Shown in pieces: positions 43,951 through 51,940 of a DNA stretch of 64,000 bases. Made by a program: the position numbers and the translations under genes. The DNA comes from Ascidiaceihabitans sp039975415 (GTDB lineage: Bacteria > Pseudomonadota > Alphaproteobacteria > Rhodobacterales > Rhodobacteraceae). Location of the stretch: the NCBI RefSeq assembly GCF_039975415.1, contig NZ_JBDWHD010000002.1, one strand, 5' to 3'. The notes beneath the pieces were generated by a model. It made no database searches. It saw only the letters and a program-made list of their open reading frames with translations, and was not told the DNA's origin. How positions within the stretch are numbered: position 1 is the stretch's first letter; every line of letters starts with the position of its first letter.

Positions 43951-44230
43951 GGTGGCTCCGGTCTTTGCGTTGCTGACGACATAGCGCTGCGGCGCCATAG
44001 GGGAAAGAGGGGATATGTCGCATGGAACGCCTACAACCATAGCGGTGCGCTCCGTCTGACGATGTATGATAGCGCATCAGATTTGCGCCAACGCATCACC
44101 TGATAAGCAATTGTTTTTCAACCATTAAGTGAAACCCATGCTCAAAACGCAGGATTTGCTGGTTTTGGAAGAATTAACCTGCATAGGTGTCTTTTTAATA
44201 CCTTATTAACTTATGGAAGCATTCTGAAAA
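43951..44230. other. Divergent intergenic region between hisD and RTX gene 1
   Basis: 280 bases. The half nearest the RTX gene (about 44090-44230) is AT-rich and would carry its promoter; no ribosome site better than a weak purine run precedes the ATG at 44231. No operator or repeat stands out. This is the left insertion boundary of the RTX pair relative to the usual murA-DUF2948-hisD order. Confidence 0.4.
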
Positions 44231-45643
44231 ATGACCACGATTGCATTAACCGGCATTTCCACCACCTATTCCTTTGACCCAAGCACTGGCCAACCCATTA
44301 ACGAAGAAATTGGCACAGCCACCTTGACCACAATTGTCAGCCAAGACCAAACCTTTGAGTTTTCAGCGGTGGGCCTTGGACTTGTAAACGCGACTGGCAG
44401 CTTGTTCAAAACAACCCTATCCGGTCTGAACGGTCAAATTGTTGATTCGTCGGATCCGTTTTCCATTGACCCGAGTTTGGAATCAAAAGCAGACCTTTTT
44501 GTCATGAGATGGGAAGAGGACGGCGTACAGAAATCCGCAGTCATGGTAGATTTTAGCACACGCGTCGCCCTACCTGCCGGGAGTGCGCCTGCGGCCCCGA
44601 CCCCCACAGGCTCAAGTCAATTGTTTGTTCTGGGTGGTGATGCACTGCCTGCCTTTGCCGATGTGGCGGCTTACACGCTGTGGGCAGAGTCAGCGGAGAA
44701 GGACTATGCAGGCCTGCTTGCCACGCCATTCATCCCCGGCACACCGTTTGATTTACGCGATATTCCGGGTGCAAGCATATCCGAAGACGACGTCATTTCA
44801 GGGCTAATTCTGCCAGGATACATCATTGTGGGTGACGGCAACGACTTCGTCGATGGAGAGTTTTCCGAAGAAATTTCAATTATCGGCGGCGCTGGCAATG
44901 ACACGTTGGAAGGCGGCAGGTTCGAAGACTTCCTGATGGGCAATGCCGACCATGATCGCCTTGTCGGCCGAGGTGGCGACGACACTATGCTGGGCGGCAC
45001 CGGCAATGACACGATGAACGGCAATGTCGGAGACGACGAAATGTTCGGCGGCAGTGGCAATGACCGGATGCGTGGCGGGGCTGGCGAAGACAGCCTGTTC
45101 GGCAACAGTGGCGACGATACAATCGACGGCGGACGCAACCACGACACTGTGGATGGTGGCGGCGGCAACGATCTGCTGGCCGGGGATCATGGCAACGATG
45201 TGATGTTTGGGCAGTCTGGCAATGATACAATGGCCGGCGGCGAAGGCCGCGACACGTTAAATGGCGGTGCGGGCGATGATGTCCTGACCGGTGATGCGGG
45301 TCGCGACCGGCTTGTGGGCAACAGCGGCGACGACACTTTGATTGGCGGCGTGGACAACGATGTGCTGCGCGGCGGCGCCGGGGCGGATGTCTTTGTGTTC
45401 GGGTTTGGTCACGATCAGGATCGCATCGTCGACTTCACGGACAACGTGGATCGGCTGGACATCACAAGCGGTCGGTATGCAACCGTGTCAGAAATGCTGG
45501 ACGATGCAACCGAAATTGATGGGGACGTGCTGTTGTTAACAACCGGCACCAGCCTGGGCAGCAACGCAGACTGGGTGTTGATCGAAAATATCACCATTGC
45601 GCAGCTTACAGATGACATCGACCTGACATCAAATTTGTTCTGA
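44231..45643 (+). CDS. RTX (haemolysin-type) calcium-binding repeat protein 1
   Basis: 470 residues. The N-terminal 190 residues are non-repetitive (MTTIALTGISTTYSFD...; GGDALPAFADVAAYTL). Then about 18 glycine/aspartate-rich nonapeptides of the form GGxGNDTL begin near residue 200 (VGDGNDFVDG, GGAGNDTLEGG, ...). The C-terminus has a serralysin-type ending (GADVFVFGFGHDQDRIVDF) and the uncleaved secretion-signal pattern of type I exporters. No signal peptide. It is exported by a type I system, which is not in this window. N-terminal similarity to RTX protein 2 (TGS/F...Y start, GGDxLP motif) shows that the pair arose by duplication. Confidence 0.88.
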   Translation: MTTIALTGISTTYSFDPSTGQPINEEIGTATLTTIVSQDQTFEFSAVGLGLVNATGSLFKTTLSGLNGQIVDSSDPFSIDPSLESKADLFVMRWEEDGVQKSAVMVDFSTRVALPAGSAPAAPTPTGSSQLFVLGGDALPAFADVAAYTLWAESAEKDYAGLLATPFIPGTPFDLRDIPGASISEDDVISGLILPGYIIVGDGNDFVDGEFSEEISIIGGAGNDTLEGGRFEDFLMGNADHDRLVGRGGDDTMLGGTGNDTMNGNVGDDEMFGGSGNDRMRGGAGEDSLFGNSGDDTIDGGRNHDTVDGGGGNDLLAGDHGNDVMFGQSGNDTMAGGEGRDTLNGGAGDDVLTGDAGRDRLVGNSGDDTLIGGVDNDVLRGGAGADVFVFGFGHDQDRIVDFTDNVDRLDITSGRYATVSEMLDDATEIDGDVLLLTTGTSLGSNADWVLIENITIAQLTDDIDLTSNLF

Positions 45644-45681
45644 CCCCACGCCTCCGCAAATTTTGGACGGCAAACATACAA

Positions 45682-45708
45682 TCGGGGTGCTCTCGCTGCG
45701 CACCCCGA
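45682..45708. terminator. Stem-loop after RTX gene 1 (weak terminator candidate)
   Basis: Perfect 9-base stem TCGGGGTGC / GCACCCCGA with a 9-base loop, 39 bases after the stop of the first RTX gene. There is no long T-tract, so termination would be partial. It lies in the 252-base gap before RTX gene 2, in which I see nothing else definite. Confidence 0.45.
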
Positions 45709-45895
45709 ATATCTGAAAATCTACGTTGGCTCTTACGCAAGGCGTTATCAACGCTTACAACATTGCGCATGTTTTCCTGCAAACCTCCCGCACTGGTTGA
45801 GGTTTGTGGATGAGGTGGGTTTTTACTTGTTTCAGAAGGCAGGCCGCCTGTACCATATTTCCAGAAATTTTAAGTAATCAAAGGGAATTAGCGTT

Positions 45896-47503
45896 ATGAC
45901 AACAACCACATTCACCGGCTTCTCGTTCACCTATATTGACAATGGACCGGACGATGACACCATCACGGGGATTGGCGCGGGAAGCTTACAAATAACAACA
46001 AGCGACGACTACCAAGCCAGCTACACATACACAGCGGACTTGTTTGACGATGAAACCGTCGACATCGGGATCGGCGCAGGCGCACTCTACAACGCGGTTT
46101 TGAATGGGTTGGGCGGCCCCCAAGACATTAGCACAGGTGAGGGGATAAACTTCGATCTGGAAGCTGAAATGCTTAACGCTGCTTGGTCCCTTGGCGGCAT
46201 GTCTGGCACGTCCCAGTTGTTGGTCATTGATGGCTACAACAGCTCCACAAACACAGGCACGACCTACGTGTTCCAAATTGGGGGGGATACCCTTCCAACC
46301 GCATCCAGCGTTTCAGAGCTTGAGCTGTTTATCGACACCACCAATTTTGGACCAATTACCACCGGACCGCTTACCCCAGGCACAAACATAGACCCGACAA
46401 CCTTGGACAACACGACGACCGCCGAGAGGGACAAGGTCACAGGCACACCACTTGATGACAACATCAATTCAGGGGCCGGCAACGACACCGTGAACGGCGG
46501 CGACGGCAACGATACGGTGCAAGGCGGCGGTGGCAATGACCGCCTGAACGGCAACATCGGCGACGATCTGTTGAACGGCGGCAACCAGAACGACCGTCTG
46601 GATGGTGGGTTCGACAACGACACCCTGAACGGTGGCAACAACAACGACACGCTGATCGGCGGCAACGGCAATGACCGCCTAAACGGCAACCGCGACAATG
46701 ACTTGCTGAATGGCGGCAATGGCAACGACACCATGGACGGCGGGTTCAACAATGACACGCTGAACGGTGGCAACAACAACGACAGGCTGTTGGGCAATTC
46801 GGGCGCGGACCGCTTGAACGGCAACAAAGGCAACGACTTGCTGAACGGCGGCAATGGCAATGACACCATGGACGGCGGGTTCGACAACGATACGCTGAAT
46901 GGTGGCAACAACAACGACCTGTTGTTGGGCAACGCCGGCAGCGACCGTTTGAACGGCAACAAGGGCAACGACACGCTCAATGGCGGCAACGGAAATGACA
47001 CTCTGGACGGTGGCTTCAACAACGACACGCTCAATGGCGGCAACAACAATGACCTGCTAAAAGGCAATTCCGGCAACGACCGCGTTAATGGCAACAAAGG
47101 CGACGACACTTTGGATGGCGGCACGGGCAACGACCGCCTGGACGGTGGCTTTGGCGGCGATGTGGTTGACGGGGGCGCAGGAGAAGACACGCTTCTTGGC
47201 AACACGGGCGAAGATTTGCTGGACGGTGGCACAGGCGACGACATTCTAACCGGCGGCGCGGATGCGGATGAATTCGCCTTTGCGACGGGTTACGGCAATG
47301 ACACGATCACCGACTTTTCGATCGACGATTTTGAGAACGTGCGCCTGGACGCCAACATGTTCAACAACATCGATACGGTTCTGTCAGAGGCCCAACAGAT
47401 CGGAGATGATGTTGTTCTGGACTTTGGCAACGGCGACTCCCTGACATTCGAAGACCTGTCTTTGATAGAACTGGAAAGCACGTTCTTCTCACCCGGGGCA
47501 TAA
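45896..47503 (+). CDS. RTX (haemolysin-type) calcium-binding repeat protein 2, Asn-rich
   Basis: 535 residues without signal peptide. Residues 1-180 form a non-repetitive domain related to RTX protein 1 (FTGFSFTYI, FQIGGDTLPTASSV, TPGTNIDPTTLDN). From about residue 190 runs a dense array of RTX nonapeptides, dominated by asparagine (LNGGNNND, LNGNKGND) rather than the usual GGAGND. The C-terminus ADEFAFATGYGNDTITDFS is the export-type ending. The array is a higher-order repeat: a 45-residue unit made of five nonapeptides. It is expected to be secreted in one step by a type I system and to fold on binding calcium outside the cell. It is followed by a strong terminator. Confidence 0.9.
   Translation: MTTTTFTGFSFTYIDNGPDDDTITGIGAGSLQITTSDDYQASYTYTADLFDDETVDIGIGAGALYNAVLNGLGGPQDISTGEGINFDLEAEMLNAAWSLGGMSGTSQLLVIDGYNSSTNTGTTYVFQIGGDTLPTASSVSELELFIDTTNFGPITTGPLTPGTNIDPTTLDNTTTAERDKVTGTPLDDNINSGAGNDTVNGGDGNDTVQGGGGNDRLNGNIGDDLLNGGNQNDRLDGGFDNDTLNGGNNNDTLIGGNGNDRLNGNRDNDLLNGGNGNDTMDGGFNNDTLNGGNNNDRLLGNSGADRLNGNKGNDLLNGGNGNDTMDGGFDNDTLNGGNNNDLLLGNAGSDRLNGNKGNDTLNGGNGNDTLDGGFNNDTLNGGNNNDLLKGNSGNDRVNGNKGDDTLDGGTGNDRLDGGFGGDVVDGGAGEDTLLGNTGEDLLDGGTGDDILTGGADADEFAFATGYGNDTITDFSIDDFENVRLDANMFNNIDTVLSEAQQIGDDVVLDFGNGDSLTFEDLSLIELESTFFSPGA
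46538..47212 (+). repeat. 135-bp tandem repeat inside RTX gene 2 (five units)
   Basis: Units start at 46538, 46673, 46808, 46943 and 47078, each beginning with GAC for the DRLNGN or DRVNGN turn. Each codes for 45 residues, that is five RTX nonapeptides in fixed order (DRLNGN..., DLLNGG..., DTMDGG..., DTLNGG..., DxLLGN...). Units 2-4 are most alike; unit 5 is divergent. This points to expansion by recombination of a whole five-turn block. Confidence 0.85.
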
Positions 47504-47522
47504 TCTTGTTCCCGAAAATAGG

Positions 47523-47553
47523 AAAAGGCCCCGATTGTTTCGGGGCCTTTTTT
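47523..47553. terminator. Rho-independent terminator
   Basis: AAAAGGCCCCGA - ttgtt - TCGGGGCCTTTTTT: a 12-base perfect stem followed by T6, 20 bases after the RTX gene 2 stop. It is AT-flanked on both sides and can work for the convergent DUF2948 gene too. Confidence 0.9.
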
Positions 47554-47598
47554 GTAAGCGATATGCCGAAAATCCAGATTTCACCCTAAAGCGAACTG

Positions 47599-48060
47599 TT
47601 ACTCGGGATGGGACGGTGCCCTCTTGGACGGCGCGATGTAGGGCTTGGTCACATCCTTCAGACGCGCCTCGATGGTTTCGACAGACAGGCGCACAGCACC
47701 GTCGCCCGCCAGCGTAATTTCAATCAGGCCCGCGCCGTCTTCGCCTGCCTCAAAAGCGACCGCCAGAACCGACAGGATCATGTCCTTGTCGCTGCGATCC
47801 ACCCCTTGGCTGGACACATTCAAAACGCCTTCAAAACTCAGCATGGATTGCACACGTTCTTTGCTTTGTGTGCCATTTTCCCAGCGAAAACGGTTTAAAA
47901 GCATAGCAAAACGCCGGTCTCGGGCGCGGTATGTCATTTCGGTGATCGGAAGAACGGCGTCCTGCACAAGTGCCGACATCACCTTCAGATCATCTGCATC
48001 CATAGCCCCAAGGTTCAACGGCGCCTCGCGCCCGTCTTCAAAGCGCGCATCATCTACCAT
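47599..48060 (-). CDS. DUF2948 family protein
   Basis: 153 residues matching the alphaproteobacterial DUF2948 proteins that sit beside murA: LNLGAMDADDLKVMSALVQDAV start, RRFAMLLNRFRWE near residue 50, and LAVAFEAGEDGAGLIEITLAGDGAVRLSVE in the C-terminal half. Function unknown. The stop-start junction with murA is tight (murA stop at 48060, this gene starts at 48060), so it follows murA in one transcript. In other Rhodobacterales hisD comes next; here the RTX genes intervene. Confidence 0.87.
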   Translation of the reverse strand: MVDDARFEDGREAPLNLGAMDADDLKVMSALVQDAVLPITEMTYRARDRRFAMLLNRFRWENGTQSKERVQSMLSFEGVLNVSSQGVDRSDKDMILSVLAVAFEAGEDGAGLIEITLAGDGAVRLSVETIEARLKDVTKPYIAPSKRAPSHPE

Positions 48061-49328
48061 CAGTCTTTGACCCGTTCGATTTTGGCGCCAACCCCTTCCA
48101 GCTTGCGCACCACATGTTCATACCCCCGATCAAGGTGGTAAACGCGGCTGACCTTTGTTTCGCCTTCCGCTGCAAGACCCGCAAGGATCAAGGAAACAGA
48201 CGCCCGCAGGTCCGTCGCCATCACTGGCGCACCTTTCAGCTTTTTCACACCTGTGACCGTCGCCGTACCACCGGAAACGTCGATTTCAGCCCCCATACGG
48301 ATCAATTCAGGTGCGTGCATAAAGCGGTTTTCAAAGATTTTTTCTTCCAGAACGGATGTTCCGTTGGCGGTGCACAACAGCGCCATCATTTGCGCCTGCA
48401 AATCCGTTGGAAAGCCCGGGAACGGTTCGGTTGTCACGTCCACTGCTTTGATCTCGTCGCCACGGCGCTTCACCATCAGACCTTTGTCCGTTTCGGTCAC
48501 GTCGATCCCTGCCGCATCCAGCTTTTCGCAGAACGCCCCGACAAGCGACAGCTTGCCGCCAAGCAATTCGACCTCGCCGCCGCAAATCGCAGGCGCCAGC
48601 ATGTAGGTGCCCAGTTCGATCCGGTCTGTGACAACAGGATGTGTTGCCCCGTTCAAGCGGTCGACGCCTTGGATGGTAATGCTTGAGGTGCCGTCGCCTT
48701 CGATCTGCGCACCCATTTTGCGCAGGCAATCCGCAAGGTCGACGATTTCAGGTTCGCGGGCAGCGTTGTTGATGACGGTCGTGCCTTTGGCCAGCGTCGC
48801 CGCCATCATGATGTTTTCGGTGGCCCCGACTGAGGCGAACGGGAAGTCGATGACCGCGCCTTTAAGGCGTCCGCCAGCCGCTTTGGCGTGCAAATACCCG
48901 TCGCGCAGTTCGATGTCCGCGCCCATCAGGGTCAGGCCGTCGGTGTGAATGTCCATAGGGCGCGCGCCAATTGCACAGCCGCCTGGCAAGGACACTTCAG
49001 CCACGCCTTCACGCGCCAAAAGCGGCCCAAGCACAAGGTTCGACGCCCGCATCTTGCGCACAATGTCATATTCCGCGCGGGTGTTGATGGTGCCATGGCA
49101 CGACATCGCTTGCACTTGGCCTTCCTGCATCGAGGTGATCTCGGCCCCCAGCGATTGGAGCAATTCAGTCATGGTTTTGATATCGGACAAACGCGGTGCG
49201 TTGGTCAGCGTCAGCGGCTCTTCGCTGAGCAGAGTTGCAGGCATAAGGGTCAGGCAGGCGTTTTTGGCCCCCGCAATCGGGATTTGCCCGTTTAGCGGTC
49301 CACCGCCCTGCACAACTATCGAATCCAT
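48060..49328 (-). CDS. murA: UDP-N-acetylglucosamine 1-carboxyvinyltransferase
   Basis: 422 residues, full length. It transfers enolpyruvate from PEP to UDP-GlcNAc, the first committed step of peptidoglycan synthesis. Family features: MDSIVVQGGGPLNGQIPIAGAKNA start, the catalytic loop LPGGCAIGARP with Cys118 (the residue attacked by fosfomycin), and MDIHTDGL. It is followed by DUF2948 and preceded by a 51-codon basic protein gene whose stop touches the murA start. Confidence 0.97.
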   Translation of the reverse strand: MDSIVVQGGGPLNGQIPIAGAKNACLTLMPATLLSEEPLTLTNAPRLSDIKTMTELLQSLGAEITSMQEGQVQAMSCHGTINTRAEYDIVRKMRASNLVLGPLLAREGVAEVSLPGGCAIGARPMDIHTDGLTLMGADIELRDGYLHAKAAGGRLKGAVIDFPFASVGATENIMMAATLAKGTTVINNAAREPEIVDLADCLRKMGAQIEGDGTSSITIQGVDRLNGATHPVVTDRIELGTYMLAPAICGGEVELLGGKLSLVGAFCEKLDAAGIDVTETDKGLMVKRRGDEIKAVDVTTEPFPGFPTDLQAQMMALLCTANGTSVLEEKIFENRFMHAPELIRMGAEIDVSGGTATVTGVKKLKGAPVMATDLRASVSLILAGLAAEGETKVSRVYHLDRGYEHVVRKLEGVGAKIERVKD

Positions 49329-49484
49329 TTACGTGTCCTTCGCCTGTTTGTCTTTTGCATCATCGGTGCGCGCGCGGGCTTGTGCCTTGCGTCGTCCCAT
49401 ATTGGCTTTCAACGCGGCCTTTAGCCGATCTTCGCGGATCTGAGCCTGCGTTTTGCCTTTGTTGGATGCTGTTTTCTCTGCCAT
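49329..49484 (-). CDS. Small basic conserved protein upstream of murA
   Basis: 51 residues, starting MAEKTASNKGKTQAQIRED and rich in Lys, Arg and Ala (LKAALKANMGRRKAQARAR), with an acidic-basic tail. The stop codon lies directly before the murA start (TAA at 49329-49331, murA ATG at 49326-49328). I recall a short KAALKANMARRKAQARAR-type protein at this place in many Alphaproteobacteria. Nucleic-acid binding is plausible from composition; function unknown. Confidence 0.72.
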   Translation of the reverse strand: MAEKTASNKGKTQAQIREDRLKAALKANMGRRKAQARARTDDAKDKQAKDT

Positions 49485-49568
49485 GGGACGTGTCTAACGC
49501 AGGTCTTGGGCCGGGTCCAGAATAGGGTTGCACGATTGTGGTTTTGACGCTACTCAGCCGCTCACGGC

Positions 49569-49643
<75 letters not shown>

Positions 49644-49696
49644 TGAAATTCCGGTAGCTTTGGCTATGTCATAGGCTTGCGCAGTTTTTCGACGAT

Positions 49697-51682
49697 TCAA
49701 TCCCACAAAACATGTGCGCCCAGCACAGCATAATCAAACCCGTCGGCCCGACCACCCAGATGTTTGGCCAAAAAACGTTCCATTCGGCGGTAGGCGATGA
49801 TGCGGGTTTTCCATCCCCAGCTGTTAAACTGATGGCCCGCCCCCTCTAGCAACATGTAGTCGACATCTTTCCCTTCCGCGGTCAGTGCGTCGACCATGCG
49901 ATCTGCCTGATCCTGAATGACACGCACATCATTTGATCCTTGAATGATCAAAAGAGGCGCCTGCACAGCCGCCGCATGATACAAAGGCGACCGGTCTTTG
50001 ATCTCTGCCAGCATTTCGGGATCAGATGGATCACCAATGTATTTTTGGTACCAGTCGGGCCAACCTTGCCAATACGCGGGCACCTCTTGCAGCATCGTCG
50101 ATATATCCGAGATACCGTTGATGTCTATTCCAGCTGCGAACAGCTCAGGGCTTTGGGTCACGGCTGTCAGAACCTTTAACCCCCCGAAGCTTCCCCCTAA
50201 AACGGCGACTTTATCGGGATCGGCAAACCCCTGGTCCACAGCCCACGCACGGGCATCCACGATATCGTAGTGCATTTTCCGACTGACTTCCCCAACTGCG
50301 GCCTCTCGGAAATTTCGTCCAAACCCACCGCTGCCGCGATAGTTCACGTCAAGCACGACATACCCCCGGTTTGCCAACCAACTGTGCAAACTGCTGAAGC
50401 CCCAAGCGCTGCGCGCCACAGGGCCGCCATGTATCAAAACCACCATAGGCGCCGGTCCCACCGCCCCTTTGGGACGTGTCATCGTTGCATGAATGGTTAA
50501 CCCGTCACGGGCGCTGAAAGTAACGGGTTCCATCTTGGACAAGTGATCCGCTTGCGCCGCAATCGGGGGCACCGCGATTGTCTCGACGGAATTGTCACTT
50601 TGGTTGACCAGATACTTGGTCCAGCCTTTTGTTGTGTGCTCTGTTTCGATGATCATTTTCGACATGTCATTCGTGGTCGATACCCGGTGACGCGCCGTCT
50701 CAGCGTCATGCGGCACTGCGTTCAAAGCGGCTTCGTAGTCGGGATCAAAGAACTTCCGATGCTGAAAATCAGGATAAGATACAGCACTGAGGGCTGCGCC
50801 CGTAACAGGATGTAATTCGACCCAAGCCGTATCGACGGCATCATCGTCAAACATCACATTTTCCGTTTGCGATTGTGTGTCAAATGTCACCACAGCCGAC
50901 TTGTCCCGCCCCATCGTCGAAAGAGCCAAGAGGTTTCCATCCTCGTCCGGTTGGCTGAGAACCCGAAACCAGTCTTCCATGCCGCCTTGCGCGATTTCAT
51001 TCCAAGTTCCGTCTGGTTGTCGCAACTCTGTGCGCCAGTCGTCCTGAGATTTATGGACGGTTCGGGCATATACATCGCCTTGACGATCCACGCTCCAATG
51101 CACGCCAATTTCGGAGATGAGATCAAGCGCGGTGGTCTTGCCTGTTTCAAGGTTCAAACGATAAAGATCAAACTTTCTGGCATCGCGTTGATTGTTCCCG
51201 ATCAAAATCTCCGATCCGGCTTCTGCGGGAACAGAATGAATCCAGCTTTTGACGTTTTTCCCAAAATCATAACTGCGGGGTTCCGCATCTTTCCGGGTCA
51301 CATCAATCGAGACAATGACGTCGTTTTCCCATCCGTCGCGGTTGGCTTGGTATAGCAAATAGCGCCCGTCGGCAGACCAGCTGTACCAGCGCACCTCGTC
51401 CTTGGTGTTGAAAACATCGGCCTCTTCGCCACCGAGTGGACGCACCCAAAGCGCTGGCCGAAAACCCTTGGTTGCCAACCAGGCGATGTATTTGCCATCT
51501 GGCGAAAGCCGGTAGCGCCATTTCGAGTCCGTGTTCGCGTAGAAATGGCGCAAAGCGACAAGTTTCGGCAGGTCGGCCTGCAGCGCCTGATGCGTGGCAG
51601 CAATAGGCCGAAAAATATAAAGGATGGTGATGGCAGCAATAGCCAAAATTCCAAGGCCTATGAACGCGGCTTTCTTAAACAT
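49697..51682 (-). CDS. S9 family prolyl-oligopeptidase-like serine peptidase
   Basis: 661 residues with an N-terminal membrane anchor or signal (FIGLGILAIAAITILYIF, residues 8-25). A seven-bladed-propeller region with WSADGRYLL and LSPDGKYIAW repeats spans residues 55-380. An alpha/beta-hydrolase domain follows, with the triad Ser498 (GGSFGG), Asp585 (GSND) and His617 (GAGHQF). It belongs to the acylaminoacyl-peptidase/dipeptidyl-peptidase branch and should cleave short peptides in the periplasm. It stands alone next to tRNA-Thr. Confidence 0.9.
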   Translation of the reverse strand: MFKKAAFIGLGILAIAAITILYIFRPIAATHQALQADLPKLVALRHFYANTDSKWRYRLSPDGKYIAWLATKGFRPALWVRPLGGEEADVFNTKDEVRWYSWSADGRYLLYQANRDGWENDVIVSIDVTRKDAEPRSYDFGKNVKSWIHSVPAEAGSEILIGNNQRDARKFDLYRLNLETGKTTALDLISEIGVHWSVDRQGDVYARTVHKSQDDWRTELRQPDGTWNEIAQGGMEDWFRVLSQPDEDGNLLALSTMGRDKSAVVTFDTQSQTENVMFDDDAVDTAWVELHPVTGAALSAVSYPDFQHRKFFDPDYEAALNAVPHDAETARHRVSTTNDMSKMIIETEHTTKGWTKYLVNQSDNSVETIAVPPIAAQADHLSKMEPVTFSARDGLTIHATMTRPKGAVGPAPMVVLIHGGPVARSAWGFSSLHSWLANRGYVVLDVNYRGSGGFGRNFREAAVGEVSRKMHYDIVDARAWAVDQGFADPDKVAVLGGSFGGLKVLTAVTQSPELFAAGIDINGISDISTMLQEVPAYWQGWPDWYQKYIGDPSDPEMLAEIKDRSPLYHAAAVQAPLLIIQGSNDVRVIQDQADRMVDALTAEGKDVDYMLLEGAGHQFNSWGWKTRIIAYRRMERFLAKHLGGRADGFDYAVLGAHVLWD

Positions 51683-51940
51683 GCTTCAATCCATCTGATC
51701 TTGTTGCGGCCCGTCGCGCTTTGTGACGAAAAGATACAAGTGCCGCAAAACAGGTATGGTCATTGATAACTTGCGCCGCGCCTTGCGACAACCATGACGC
51801 GCAGTTCCAGCAAGGGGGGCCATCCGCAGGTGGTTTCCGGTGGGGTGATCAAGACGACGCAACGTCAGGACAAAAAGCTGATCAGATGTCCAGAAAATAT
51901 GTTCAGATAAATTCAACGCACATTGGTTTGGGAGGGTCGG

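Noticed and set aside
44704..45230. Possible CRISPR-like or short tandem repeats in RTX gene 1
   Set aside because: The periodicity is 27 bases without spacers and in frame, explained by RTX nonapeptides.
46264..47244. Long minus-strand frame opposite RTX gene 2
   Set aside because: It is the mirror image of the glycine/asparagine repeat and gives a Ser/Pro/Leu repeat with no gene-like features.
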